The notes under the pieces were generated by a model. The model saw only the letters and a program-made list of their open reading frames with translations, was not told the origin of the DNA and searched no databases. Shown here piece after piece: positions 37,301-47,232 of a stretch of 64,000 bases of DNA. Numbering within the stretch: the first letter of the stretch is position 1; each line of letters opens with the position of its first letter. A program made the position numbers and the translations under genes. Source of the DNA: Protula sp. h YS-2021 (Eukaryota; Annelida; Polychaeta; Sabellida; Serpulidae); the NCBI GenBank assembly GCA_949752745.1, contig OX457026.1, forward strand, positions 39,102,723-39,166,722. The letters are read 5' to 3'.

Positions 37301-37882
37301 TGAAGTTGTGCGACGTCGCATTATTCTTCGATTCGACCAAAAAAATGGCGACTTGTTGAAAATAGGCAATGTTTCGGTATTTCTGTTGCCTACAGTGCAA
37401 CTTGTGCACGCGATATCTCAGGCGCTATTCAACCCTGGCTTTTGATTGTTGCTACAGTGAAAATATATATATTGAAGTTGTGCGACGTCGCATTATTTTT
37501 CGATTCGACCAAAAAAATGGCGACTTGTTGAAAATAGGCAATATTTCAGTATGTCTGTTGCCTACAGTGCAACTTTGTGCACGCGATATCTCAGACGCTA
37601 TTCAATCCTGGCTTTTGATTGTTGCTACAGTGAAAATATATATATTGAAGTTGTTCGATGTCGCATTATTCTTCGATTCGACCAAAAAAATGACGAATTG
37701 GTGACTTGTTATAAATAGGCAATGTTTTAGTATTTCTGTTGCCTTCGGTGCAACTTGTGCACGCGATATCTCAGGCGCTTTTCAACCCTGGCTTTTGATT
37801 GTTGCTACAGTGAAAATATATATATTGAAATTGTGCGACGTCGCATTATTTTTCGATCCGACCATAGTTCGTGGCGGGGGAC
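22372..37882. mobile_element. 15.5-kb satellite-bearing element with short inverted ends
   Basis: GTTCCCCGCC (22372-22381) and GGCGGGGGAC (37873-37882) are inverted with one mismatch and lie immediately outside the first and last satellite monomers. Inside the left end a GC-rich foldable stretch (22374-22397) is followed by a GTCCGTCC...(GTCT)n leader (about 22411-22443), then the satellite. The same plan is seen in the 313-bp element at 9099-9411. I infer that the satellite is an expanded internal repeat of a mobile element and not an independent array. Confidence 0.5.
22443..37865. repeat. 171-172-bp satellite, ~90 monomers, with higher-order repeats
   Basis: Repeat starts measured at the GCACGCGATATC box fall at 22471, 22651, 22822, 22994 and 23165 and continue every 170-172 bp to about 37865. 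Each monomer contains the 12-bp palindrome TGCGACGTCGCA (or a broken TTCGATGTCGCA variant), an inverted pair TAGGCAA...TTGCCTA, and the TATATATATTGAAG box. Monomer classes alternate and form a trimeric 514-bp higher-order unit (clear at 30105, 30619, 31133). Larger duplications are spaced 2226, 2747 and 4625 bp. The many open frames result from a period near 171 = 57 codons and are not genes. Confidence 0.92.
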
Positions 37883-38257
37883 ATTCATTAGTTTCACTGT
37901 TTATTTTTTTCATTCTAAAAAATTTGGCCTTCGTTTGCAGTTAATACAAGTTTCTTTGTGCGTCCACCTAGCCACACAAATAAATTACACATTTTTTATT
38001 TAAGCAAAGCGGAACGAAAGGGAACATGTACAGTCTACTGTGACGCAGTGATTGTTACAAAAGGCTGCAGAATTCGGCATTCTGGGCATGTAGTTATAAA
38101 ATTCTACGGTTTTAAACTCATTTACTTCTTTTGGGAACAAAACCGAAAACAAGACGATAAAAAACTTCACATTCGATTGAGAATGCTTTAACACTTTTTA
38201 GCCCAGCTTACGGTACACGTAAGCTGGGGTATTCCTATCGGTCTGCGGATGGCGTCC

Positions 38258-38288
<31 letters not shown>

Positions 38289-38299
38289 CGCTGTAAACT

Positions 38300-39210
38300 T
38301 TGTTTCAAAATGCATCTCCTCCTAAAATTCTGATCCGATGTCATTTATTTTTGGTGTGAGGCATCCCTAGGGGGTCGTGCATACGGCTTGTGCTTTTCTA
38401 GTCGATCGGGTGATTTTTGAATTTTTGGCGAATTTTTAAAGAAAAAAATTAAAAATGTATCTCCTCCTACATTTTTGACATGATGTCATTTATTTTTGGT
38501 ATGAGGCACCCCTAAAGGGTCGTGCATACGGCTTGTGCTTTTTTAGTCGATCGGACAATTTTTGTATTTTTGGGGATTTTTTTCAGCAAAAATTTTGAAA
38601 AAAATGCATCTACTCCTACAATTTTGATTCGATGTCATTTATTTTTGGTGTGAGGATTTCCCAAGCGGTCGTGCATACGGCTTGTGCTTTTTTAGTCGAT
38701 CGGATGATTTTTGAATTTTTGGGGATTTTTTGAAGAAATTTTAAAAAATGCATCTCCTCTTACATTTTGGACCCGATGTCATTTATTTTTGGTATGAGGC
38801 ACCCCTGAAGGTTCGTGCATACGGCTTATGCTTTTTTAGTTTATATTTTTGGGGAATTTTTTAAGCAAAAATGTCGAAAATAATTCAAAATGCATCTACC
38901 CCTACAATTTTGATTCGATGTCATTTATTTTTGGTGTGAGTGCATACGGCTTGTGCTTTTTAGTCGATCGGGCAATTTTTGTATTTTTAGGGAGTTTTTG
39001 AAGAAAAAAACTTCAAAATGCATTTCCCGCTACAGTTTTGAACCTTTTTCTGGGGGTTTTGAGGCATCCCTAAGGGGTTGAGAATACGACATTTATTTTT
39101 GGTATGAGTGCATACGGCTTGTGGTTTTTAGACCATCGGGCATTTTTTGTATTTTTAGGGAGTTTTTGAAGAAAAAAACTTGAAAATGCATTTCCACCTA
39201 CAGTTTTGAA

Positions 39211-39246
<36 letters not shown>

Positions 39247-39950
39247 AGGTTTGAGGCATCCCTAAGGGGTTGAAAATACGATATTTATTTTTGGTGTGAG
39301 TGTATACGGCTTGTGATTTTTAGTCCATCGGGCAATTTTTGTATTTTTAGGCAGTTTTTGAAGAAAAAAACTTCAAAATGCATTTCCCCCTACAGTTTTG
39401 AACCTTTTTTTTTTTTTTTTTTTGAATTTTAGGCATCCCTAAGGGGTTGAGAATACGACTTGCGCTTTTTAGTCGATCCGACAATTTCTGTATTTTTTGA
39501 TAATTTTTGAAGAAAAACTTCAAAATGCATTTCCTCCTACAGTTTTTATCCGATTTCATTTATTTTTTGCTATGAGGCATCCTTAGGTAGGTCTCGCATA
39601 CAGCCTATGCTGTTTGACTCGACTTGGGAATTTTTGATTTCGGGGGGAATTTATGATGAAAATACCTCAAAATGCATTTTCTCCGGCAGTTTTGATCAAA
39701 CATCATTTATTTTGGGGCTGAGGCATGCTTAGGGTGTCGTGAATATGGCCTGTCTTTTTCAGTCGGTGAGAGAATTTTTGAAGAAAAAAATGCAAAATGC
39801 ATTTCCGCCTACAGTTTTTATCAGATTTCATTTATTTTCGATATGAGCCGTCTCTAGGGGGTCATGCATACGGCTTGTGCTTTTTGAGTGAATTGGAAAA
39901 CTTTTGAATTTTTTCGGAATTTTTGAAAAAAAAATTAAATGAATCTCCTC
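38300..39950. repeat. Diverged ~160-170-bp tandem array
   Basis: About nine or ten units begin with AAAATGCATCTCCTCCTAC-like sequence (near 38310, 38453, 38604, 38747, 38888, 39016, 39184, 39376, 39522, 39668, 39796). They continue with GATGTCATTTATTTTTGGT, GAGGCATCCCTAAGGGGTCG and TACGGCTTGTGCTTTTTAGT blocks. Unit spacing varies (128-192 bp) through indels, including a long T-run at 39208-39245. This is older and more diverged than the 171-bp satellite. Confidence 0.8.
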
Positions 39951-39952
39951 CT

Positions 39953-42390
39953 CCAGCGCATAAACGCAAGTTAAATAAACCAAAATAAGCACCTTGCATC
40001 AACGCAAGTTGAAAAAAAAAATTAAATGAATCTCCTCCTCCAGCGCATAAACGCAAGTTAAATAAACTTGCGCAGTAGTCAGATTTAACAACCGCACATC
40101 GGCGCAAGTTAAAGAAACATTCGCAGTAGTCCAAATTAAGTACTCCACATCGATGCAAGTTAAATAAACATGCGAATTGGTCCGAAATGTGGACTGCGCA
40201 TTGACGGAAGATAAATAAAGATGCGAACTGGTCCAAAATAAGCACCGCGCATCAACGCAGGTTAAATAAACATGCGCACTGGTCCGAAAAAAAGAACTAC
40301 GCATCGACGTAAGTTGAATAGACATGCGCAGTGGTCTGAAATGCGAACCGCGCATCAACGCAGCCTAAAGAAACATGCGCACTGGTCCGAAATGCGAACC
40401 GCACATCGAGGCAAATTAAATAAACATGCGCAGTGGTCCGAAATGCGAACGGCGCATCAACGCAAGTTAAATAAATATGCGCACTGCTCTGAAATGAGAA
40501 CCACGCATCAACACAAGTTAAATAAACATGGGCAATGGCCTGAAATGCGAAGCGCGCATCGACGGAAGTTAAATAAACATGCGATCCGGTCCAAAATAAG
40601 CACCGCACATCAATGCAAGTTAAAGAAACATGCGCACTTGTCCGGAAAAAAGAACCACGCATCGACGCAAGTTGAATAGTCATGCGCAGTGGTCTGAAAT
40701 GAGAACCGCGCATCAACGCAAGTTAAATAAACACGCGCAGTGGTCCGAAGAAAGAACCATGAATCGACGCAAGTTGAATAGACATAAGAGTCGGACATCG
40801 ACGGGACTTAAATAAAAATGCGTTCTGGTCCGAAACGCAAGTCGCGCGTCAACGCAAGTTAAATGAACCTGCGCACTTGTCCCAAAATGCGAACTGCGCA
40901 TCAACGCAACCTAAAGAAACAGGTATACTGGTCCGAAATGCGAACCGGATATCAACGCAAATTAAATAAACATGCACACTGGTCCGAATTGCGAACCGCA
41001 CATAAGCGTAAGTTAAATAAACATTTGCACCGGTTAAAAATAAGTACCGATCATCAACACAAGATAAATAAATATGCGCAATGGTCCAAAATGCGAACCA
41101 CGCATCAACACAAGTTAAAAAAAAACATGCGCGCTGGTCCGAAATGCGAACCGCACAGCAACACAAGCTAAATAAGCAAGCACACTGGACCAAAATAAGC
41201 ACCTTGCATCAACGCAAGTTAAATAAACATGCGCACTATGTCGAAATGCGAACTGCCCATTAACGCAACTTAAATAACATGCGCACTATTCAAAATAAGA
41301 ACTGCGCATCAACGCAAATTAAATAAACATGCGCACTGGCCCAGAATAAGAACCGCGCATCAACTCAAGTGAAAGAAATATGCGCATTGGCCTGAAATAA
41401 GAACCGCGCATCGACGCACGTTAAATAAACATACGCAGTGGTTCGAAATGCGAACCACGCGCCAACGTAAGTTAAATACACATTTGCACTGGTCTAAAAT
41501 AAGCACCGGCCATCAACGCAAGTTAAATAAACATGCGCACTTCTCCGAAATTCGAACCGCGCATCAACGCAAGTTAAATAGACATGCGCAGTAGTTCGAA
41601 ATGCGAACCACGCTCCAACGCAAGTTAAATAAACATTTGCACTGGTCCAAAATAAGCACCTTGCATCAACGCAAGTTAAATAAACATGCGCACTGGTCCG
41701 AAATTCGAACCGCGCATTAACTCAAGTTAAATAAACATGCGTAATGATCCGAAATTCGAACTGCTCATCAAGGCAAGTTAAATAAACATGCACACTGGTC
41801 CAAAATGCAAACCGCACAGCAACACAAGCTAAATAGGCAAGCACACTGGACCAAAATGAGCACCTTGCATCAACGAACCGCGTATCAAGGCAACGTAAGA
41901 AAACTTTGGCTGTCCGAAATAAGTACCGCTCATGAACCCAAGTAAAATAAACATACGCATTGGTATGGAATAAGAACCGCACATCAACACAAGGTAAATA
42001 AACATGCGCACTGATCCGAAACAAGAACCGCACATCAACACAAGGTAAATAAACATGCGCACTGATCCGAAATAAGAACCGCACATCAACACAATGTAAA
42101 TAAAGATGCGCATTGATCCGAAATAAGAACCGCACATCAACACAAGGTAAATAAACGTGTGCACTGATCCGAAATAAGAGCCGCACATCCACAAAAGGTG
42201 AAAAAAAAACATGGGCCCTCGTCAGAAATGCGAACCGCACATCAACGGAAGTTAAATAAACATGTGCACTGTTCCAAAATGGGAACCGCGCATCTACGCA
42301 AAATTAAATAAACATGCGCACTTGTCTGAATAAGAACCGCGCATCAAGGCAAGTTACATAAATATGCGCACTGGTCCGAAATGCGAGCGT
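39953..42390. repeat. 51-bp minisatellite, about 48 units
   Basis: The unit is 51 bp. Box positions CATGCGC at 40323, 40374 and 40425 give the period. Each unit carries ATGCGC and, about 20 nt later, GCGCAT, so each can fold into a short stem, followed by AACGCAAGTTAAATAAAC. Because 51 is 17 codons, it yields spurious open frames on both strands (MRTAHQRKLNKHAQWSE-like repeats). Some blocks (41990-42180) are locally homogenised, showing recent expansion. Confidence 0.88.
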
Positions 42391-42789
42391 TGTTTGAAGG
42401 TATCTATGGCAGACTATCCTGTCTACCAGAGATACAAAAAATCTGTTTCCCATTTTTCTGGGAAAGAAATCTTTGTATGCATTTATCGATCTATGTTCTG
42501 GCCCGGTGCTAAATTAATTATTGGGCTAGCTCTTTGCCGTCTCATCTTTTGAAGCCAAATTTTTCAGGAAAATTCCCTTGCTCATGCACGCTGCAATTGG
42601 TTTTATTGCTTTTCGTAAGCTGGGACTTTGGCCTTGGACAAACTTGTTGAAAATACTTTCTATGTACCTAACATATATGCCATATGCATGCAGTTCCGGT
42701 TTGGTGGTAACATAGATGCCTGTGAGGATACTGGGTCACAAATACCTTATCTCACAATGAAAACACAGAGCCTTCACAAAATCATATAA

Positions 42790-43000
42790 TAGATACAGAT
42801 GTCTCCGAAAATTTCAGCGTAACTGTCAAACTTTTTGACCAAAAAAACCAGCGAGACTGTAATCTGGGTGGAAATTTCAGCGAAATTGTAATCTCGCTGC
42901 TCGACTCAGCGTTTTCACAATTTCGCTGAATATTTCAGCGAGATATATATGTTACAGACAATAAAGTGACCTTTCACTTTCCTTCCAAGTTACTCCGAGG
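42790..43000. repeat. Small inverted repeats with TTTCAGCGA motif
   Basis: TTTCAGCG-A/T phrases and their complements TCGCTGAA occur at least five times between 42815 and 42950 in both orientations. They include TTTCAGCGAAATTGTAATCT on one side and ACAATTTCGCTGAATATT on the other. No gene is present. Confidence 0.45.
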
Positions 43001-43199
43001 TATAGGTCTTATATTATAAAAGTAACAACAAGTAAATACCGTCGTTATTTGAAAGCAGGTCTAAGATTGCAATCTAATTTTTTTGCGATAAATTTAAAAT
43101 TAAAGATTTTAACGGGGTCTGTTATTTCCAAACGGGTGAATTGCACGGAATTAATTCCAAATAAACTTCCATAATTAAATACAATCCAATCTGTTGTGG

Positions 43200-43610
43200 G
43201 AGTTCACGGTTTACAATTGCAATTATAAATTGATGTAACCGCTATTTAAGTATGGTCTCATGCCTTTTACTTTATACAATTGCAATTAACGAGCATCGGA
43301 GTTCAGTGTTATTATGCAACTGAATGCGTGGTAAAATGCATGCAAACCGATTCTTTGATTTACTATTGATGTAAAGATATAAAGGCTAATTACTTGTTAC
43401 AATTGTAATTAACAAGCAGCGGAGTGCTCTTTTATTCTAAAACTGAGTGGTAACGAAGTGAGACGTTTTAGTTCAAATAACCAGCAGATGAGTGCAATTA
43501 ATGATAAAAAATAATTATCAACGGAGTTTCTGATGTACGATTGATGTAAATATGAACGTTTAATTCTTGTACATGCAACTATTGCGTTATAACTGCATAT
43601 GAAATGTAGC
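43200..43610. repeat. Diverged repeats with TTACAATTGCAATTA motif
   Basis: TTACAATTG(C/T)(A/-)ATTA boxes followed by A(A/C)(C/G)AGC(A/G)(T/G)CGGAGT phrases occur at about 43210, 43275 and 43398, with GATTGATGTAAA-like boxes between them. Related ATTGCAATT-rich sequence is found inside the inverted-repeat element at 15473-16920. Confidence 0.4.
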
Positions 43611-43663
43611 AATAAATAGAAGAAACATCAAAACTTGTTCAGCATCTCTTATAAAACATGTTT

Positions 43664-43793
43664 CAGGCAGTTCGTAAACTGACTGATCCCTAATTTCAGG
43701 CAATTCACGAACTGCCTGAAAATTTTAGTCAATTCACGAATTGCCTGACCCCTACAGGCAGTTCACGAATTGCCTGAATACACAAATTGCCTG
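43664..43793. repeat. Tandem array of 22-bp near-palindromes
   Basis: Units of the form CAGGCAnTTCACGAAnTGCCTG occur at 43664-43685, 43697-43718, 43726-43747 and 43755-43776, with a half-unit at 43781-43793. Spacing is 29-33 bp. Each unit is almost perfectly self-complementary, and the second to fourth share the CACG centre. No gene overlaps them. Confidence 0.8.
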
Positions 43794-43799
43794 TAACAT

Positions 43800-45082
43800 A
43801 TATCTATGCAAATGTGGTGTTGGTGCATCAAATTGGTGAAAATTGGCGAATTCGCAGAAATTAAATAATAGGCACTTTTCCCTTAAATGGGCTATATTTC
43901 CACAAAATTTCACTGAAATCCGATAATTGAACGAGCAGCACACGTAGCACTAAATCAAAGTTCACAGAAGGATTGAGAGATGACAACCTTCACTGTGTGT
44001 AGCCTATGTGATTCAAGCCAACCTGGATTAAAAGGCAGCTAAGAAGTTAAATATTAGGAGTAAATGTAAGTTTACGTTCAGCGCGTTTTATATTGATGTG
44101 TATGTGCTGGGAATGTTTTAACTGATGTATTGATTTTGTCTGCTTTTCGGTGCATGTATATTCAGTGATGTATCATGACATATTATTTTAAGTGACAAGA
44201 AAGAAGTATCCTTTTTAGATCAACTTTAAAGGAGCAAAATATCGAACGCATTCAACTAGAAAAATGCCGATAAAATGATAGTCAATATTAATCAAACAAT
44301 GATGTTGTTCTCCTTTTAGTTTGAACTTTAAAGTACCTGTAAATTTCAGTTTATAAAATCATTGAAGTCTTCCATTTTATTCAAGAGTAAATCTGAAATC
44401 ATTTTAACAATCGTAGGCGAGATTATCCAAGTATGTACTATTATTTTTTTTAGATTTTATAGACTTACTGCAAATTTTGGCAGTCTAATACTATAACAAC
44501 AGTTTTGTTATATGTCAGGTAGTTTATCGGAGAGTCTGGTAAATTGACTACGAGACTTACAGTAGTCTATTTTGCCAATCACTAGCGCATGAACTGTACA
44601 TTTAACTATACGTTACGTGAGGTAAGATCGAATTTTGTATATCCAGTTTAGGTAATAAAAACCAGATTTTCTTATGTTTATGTAGTCAAGCATGGTAAGA
44701 GACCTATCCATTTTTACCGAGATTTCTGACGGCCCTTGCACGGATATGTTTTCATTATCCAGATTTAACGCATCCACAATTCATAACTTGCGTTATTTCT
44801 GTCGGTTTTGGTTTTTGCGAAAGGCACGTTCATATTTGCGCGAAAGTCGAACGTGCCTCCTGAATTTCAACGTTGTGTCATGGTTGTCTGCTTTTCAAAG
44901 TTCTGACTGTTTGGACTAAAGGCGCATGTTTACCAAGAATAGTTCTTAAGATTAGATCGTATTCATGGACAATAGAGTCTAAGGCAAGGGTCTTGTATTG
45001 TGTTGAGAGTGAAAATTTCTGAAAATTTTCAATGTAGATATTTTTGCATTTTCTTGTTTTGACAACTCAGTAGTATGAAAAC
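43800..45082. other. No gene recognised
   Basis: A/T-rich unique-looking sequence up to the start of the giant inverted repeat. A 75-codon open frame at 44692-44919 has no recognisable features. The left arm of the palindrome might begin before 45083, but its partner lies past the right end of the window. Confidence 0.5.
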
Positions 45083-45093
45083 GTTGGTTCTAC

Positions 45094-45188
45094 TGCACAC
45101 AAAGAATTAAGAAACGACATGACCTCTATGAGAACCACTGCATACAAAGAATTAAGAAACGACATGACCTCTATGAGAACCACTGCAT
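45094..45188. repeat. 45-bp tandem duplication near outer end (left arm)
   Basis: Two copies of a 45-bp unit containing AAAGAATTAAGAAACGACAT and CCTCTATGAGAACCACTGCA start at about 45098 and 45143. The mirror copies are at about 63895-63990. They could be subrepeats of a terminal inverted repeat, but no terminus is visible. Confidence 0.8.
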
Positions 45189-45335
45189 AGGAACGGATGA
45201 TTGTGACGTCATAATCATTGTGACAGTCATATCAGTAAGTGGAGCAAGGGAGCAAAAGTTGTAGAACTACAATTGGATCACATCAGATCCACGGATGGCA
45301 TCCAGTGACAACTATTTCGGTAAGTGTTTATTGAA

Positions 45336-46052
45336 ACTTTATAAATAAAAAGTGAACTTTGTAAACAAACTTTGTAAACAAACTTTAGTTATTTGCATAA
45401 TTGAAACTTTGTAAACAAACTTTGTAAACAAACTTTATAAATAAAATTTGTAAACAAACTTTGTAAACAAACTTTATAAACAAAATTTGTAAACAAACTT
45501 TGTAAACAAACTGTGTAAACAAACTGTGTAAACAAACTTTGTAAACAAACTTTATAAACAAAATTTGTAAACAAACTTTGTAAACAAACTTGACTTATTT
45601 ACATAATTGAAAATTTGTAAACAAACTTTGTAAACAAAATTTGTAAACAAACTTTGTAAACAAAATTTGTAAACAAACTTTGGTTATTTACATAATTGAA
45701 ACTCATTGAAACTTTGTAGACAAGCTTTGTAAACAAACTTTGTAAACAAACTTTGTAAACACAATTTGTAAACAAACTTTGTAAACAAACTTTGTAAACA
45801 CAATTTGTAAACAAACTTTGTAAGCAAACTTTGTAAACAAAATTTGTAAACAAAATTTGTAACAAACTTTGGTTATTTGCATAATTGAAACTCATTGAAA
45901 CTTTGTAAACAAACTATGTAAACAACTTTGTAAACACAATTTGTAAACAAACTTTATAAACAAACTTTGTAAACAAAATTTGTAAACCAACTTTGGTTAT
46001 TTGCATAATTGCAACTCATTGAAACTTTATAAACAAACTTAGTAAACAAACG
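45336..46052. repeat. 13-bp minisatellite with octamer-bearing spacers (left arm)
   Basis: The basic unit is AAACTTTGTAAAC, repeated dozens of times. Nearly every unit contains GTAAACA, the consensus core bound by forkhead (FOX) proteins. The array is interrupted at about 45386, 45593, 45683, 45870 and 45994 by a spacer with TTATTTGCATAATTG or TTATTTACATAATTG. Three spacers (45391-45398, 45875-45882, 45999-46006) carry a perfect POU-type octamer ATTTGCAT. Long minus-strand open frames here (TNFVYKVCLQSL repeats) are by-products of the repeat. Confidence 0.88.
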
Positions 46053-46077
46053 TCTTTTTTTTTTCTTTTTTTTTTTT

Positions 46078-46295
46078 CATTTCCCACACACACACACACA
46101 CACACAAATACCACGACTGAGCGTTTCATTTCGTAAGTCGCATAGGTATTTTAACCTTCTGATGGCAACTTTTTTCCCCACACTCTCCACACACACACAC
46201 ACACACACACACACACCACGACTGAGCATTTCATAAGCCGCATAGGTATTTCAACCTTCTGACGGCAACTTTTTTTTCCCCCACACTCTCATGCA
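46078..46295. repeat. ~110-bp tandem duplication with (CA)n (left arm)
   Basis: Two units each contain an (AC)n run, CCACGACTGAGC(G/A)TTTCAT, GCATAGGTATTT and CCTTCTGA(T/C)GGCAAC. The second starts about 110 bp after the first. The mirrored pair in the right arm lies at about 62780-62970 with (GT)n runs. Differences in run length account for part of the arm length difference. Confidence 0.8.
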
Positions 46296-46570
46296 TACAT
46301 ACCAACACCATGATAAAATGTTTTGCTTATGTTGCTCTTTGTACTCCATTATTCTACTTTTTTTTTTGTTTGAAATGCAGTGTTTACTTAGAAAAGAAAA
46401 TGGCGTCATACAACCTACAATCGTCATCAGCAGCATTTCGTCATCAGTGTAATCAGACTGCGTAATCAGATTTCGTCATCAAACAATGTAGACAGCGGTG
46501 TTAGGCTTTTTGTTTTTCTGAGGCAGCAGTGTCTAACTGCTTGGAGTTGCAGTATGCAGTGTTATACTTG

Positions 46571-46860
46571 ACCGATTTGCATGAAAATTTTACTGTTTAA
46601 TTCAGTTTTATATCTAGTTTTCACATAGTCATGGACTGGTTGTGCAGCTAGCTGTGTGCATATTTACCGTCATTTTAATTTTGTAAAAAGTGGGATAACT
46701 TTCGTTATGATTGACAGATTTGCATGAAACTTTCACTGTTTGAGTCAGTTTTATATCTAGTTTTAACATTAAGTAGTCATAGGCTATTTGTGCAGTTGGC
46801 TGTGTGCATTTTTACCGCCATTTTAACTTAAAATTGTGATAACTTTCGTTATAACTTTCG
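46571..46860. repeat. 143-bp tandem duplication upstream of polymerase (left arm)
   Basis: GATTTGCATGAAA boxes at 46574 and 46717 mark two diverged units that also share CAGTTTTATATCTAGTTTT, CTGTGTGCAT-TTTACCG and GATAACTTTCGTTAT. Each unit carries a perfect octamer ATTTGCAT (46575-46582, 46718-46725). The last part has extra TTTCGTTATA copies (46848-46868). It may be an upstream regulatory duplication. Confidence 0.7.
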
Positions 46861-47020
46861 TTATAGTTAACTGAAAATTTCACCATTACAGTGCTTCTTC
46901 GCGGATGAATACCATTTGGCAGACCATTTAACTTCACCGCTAGATGTCTCTGCTGCGTAGCAGTGCAGCTGTACAACTTCACAACTGTAAGTGAGACATT
47001 CATATACACAAGTAAAATTC

Positions 47021-47033
47021 TGCTGAGTCAGCA
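47021..47033. promoter_or_regulatory. Perfect Maf/AP-1 element TGCTGAGTCAGCA (left arm)
   Basis: The 13-bp palindrome equals the Maf recognition element consensus with an AP-1 core TGAGTCA, 200 bp before the polymerase ATG. The mirror copy is at 62019-62031. A second AP-1 core TGAGTCA lies at 47142-47148 (mirror 61904-61910), within a near-copy TGCTGAGTCAACA. Binding is inferred from the consensus only. Confidence 0.6.
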
Positions 47034-47165
47034 ATTTTAACATTTTGGAAACAAGTTTGAACAAGTTACACACCATATTTTGATTACATGGAAGTAGCAT
47101 AAAAGCATGAGTGAAACATGTCAACTAGTGATACATTCTGCTGAGTCAACACACCATTGAAGTGG

Positions 47166-47174
47166 TATAAAAGG
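47166..47174 (+). promoter_or_regulatory. TATA box of polymerase gene (left arm)
   Basis: TATAAAAGG lies 59-67 bp before the polymerase ATG. About 30 bp downstream, TTTCAGTTC (near 47201-47210) fits an initiator. An AP-1 site sits about 20 bp upstream. Together they look like a compact RNA polymerase II promoter. Mirror copy at 61878-61886. Confidence 0.65.
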
Positions 47175-47232
47175 AAGAGTAAAACGTGTATTTTACTTCA
47201 TTTCAGTTCTAGCAGTTGAAGAGACAACAACG

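Larger units (their letters stand above)
38202..42624. mobile_element. Composite 4.4-kb element with perfect 11-bp inverted ends
   Basis: CCCAGCTTACG at 38202-38212 is followed after a 5-nt loop by CGTAAGCTGGG (38218-38228), a perfect 11-bp hairpin. A third copy, CGTAAGCTGGG, ends the segment at 42614-42624. The flanked region carries a TTAG microsatellite (about 38259-38288), a diverged ~165-bp tandem array (38300-39950) and a 51-bp minisatellite (39953-42390). No protein is encoded. The arrangement matches the satellite-bearing element just to the left. Confidence 0.6.

Noticed and set aside
22443..37865. Dozens of overlapping open frames of 60-209 codons with recurring IVATVKIYILKL or RRYSTLAFDCCYSEN phrases
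   Set aside because: They are translations of the 171-172-bp satellite in shifting frames. The frame changes whenever a monomer is 170 or 172 bp, there is no consistent start, and no frame persists along the array.
22443..37865. CRISPR-like array
   Set aside because: There are no unique spacers: the whole 171-bp unit is repeated. The surrounding gene and LINE content is animal.
22443..37865. Relationship to primate alpha satellite because of the 171-bp period
   Set aside because: No sequence similarity was recognised; the length matches nucleosome spacing and arises independently in many lineages.
39953..42390. Open frames on both strands with 17-residue repeats (135-172 codons)
   Set aside because: The period is 51 bp, so both strands stay open by arithmetic. 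No domain, no start context and variable stops; a minisatellite explains them.
45389..46052. Minus-strand frames with TNFVYKVCLQSLF repeats, and the mirror frames at 63162-63755
   Set aside because: The 13-bp unit gives a 39-bp frame period without stops. Composition is low-complexity and no protein features are seen.
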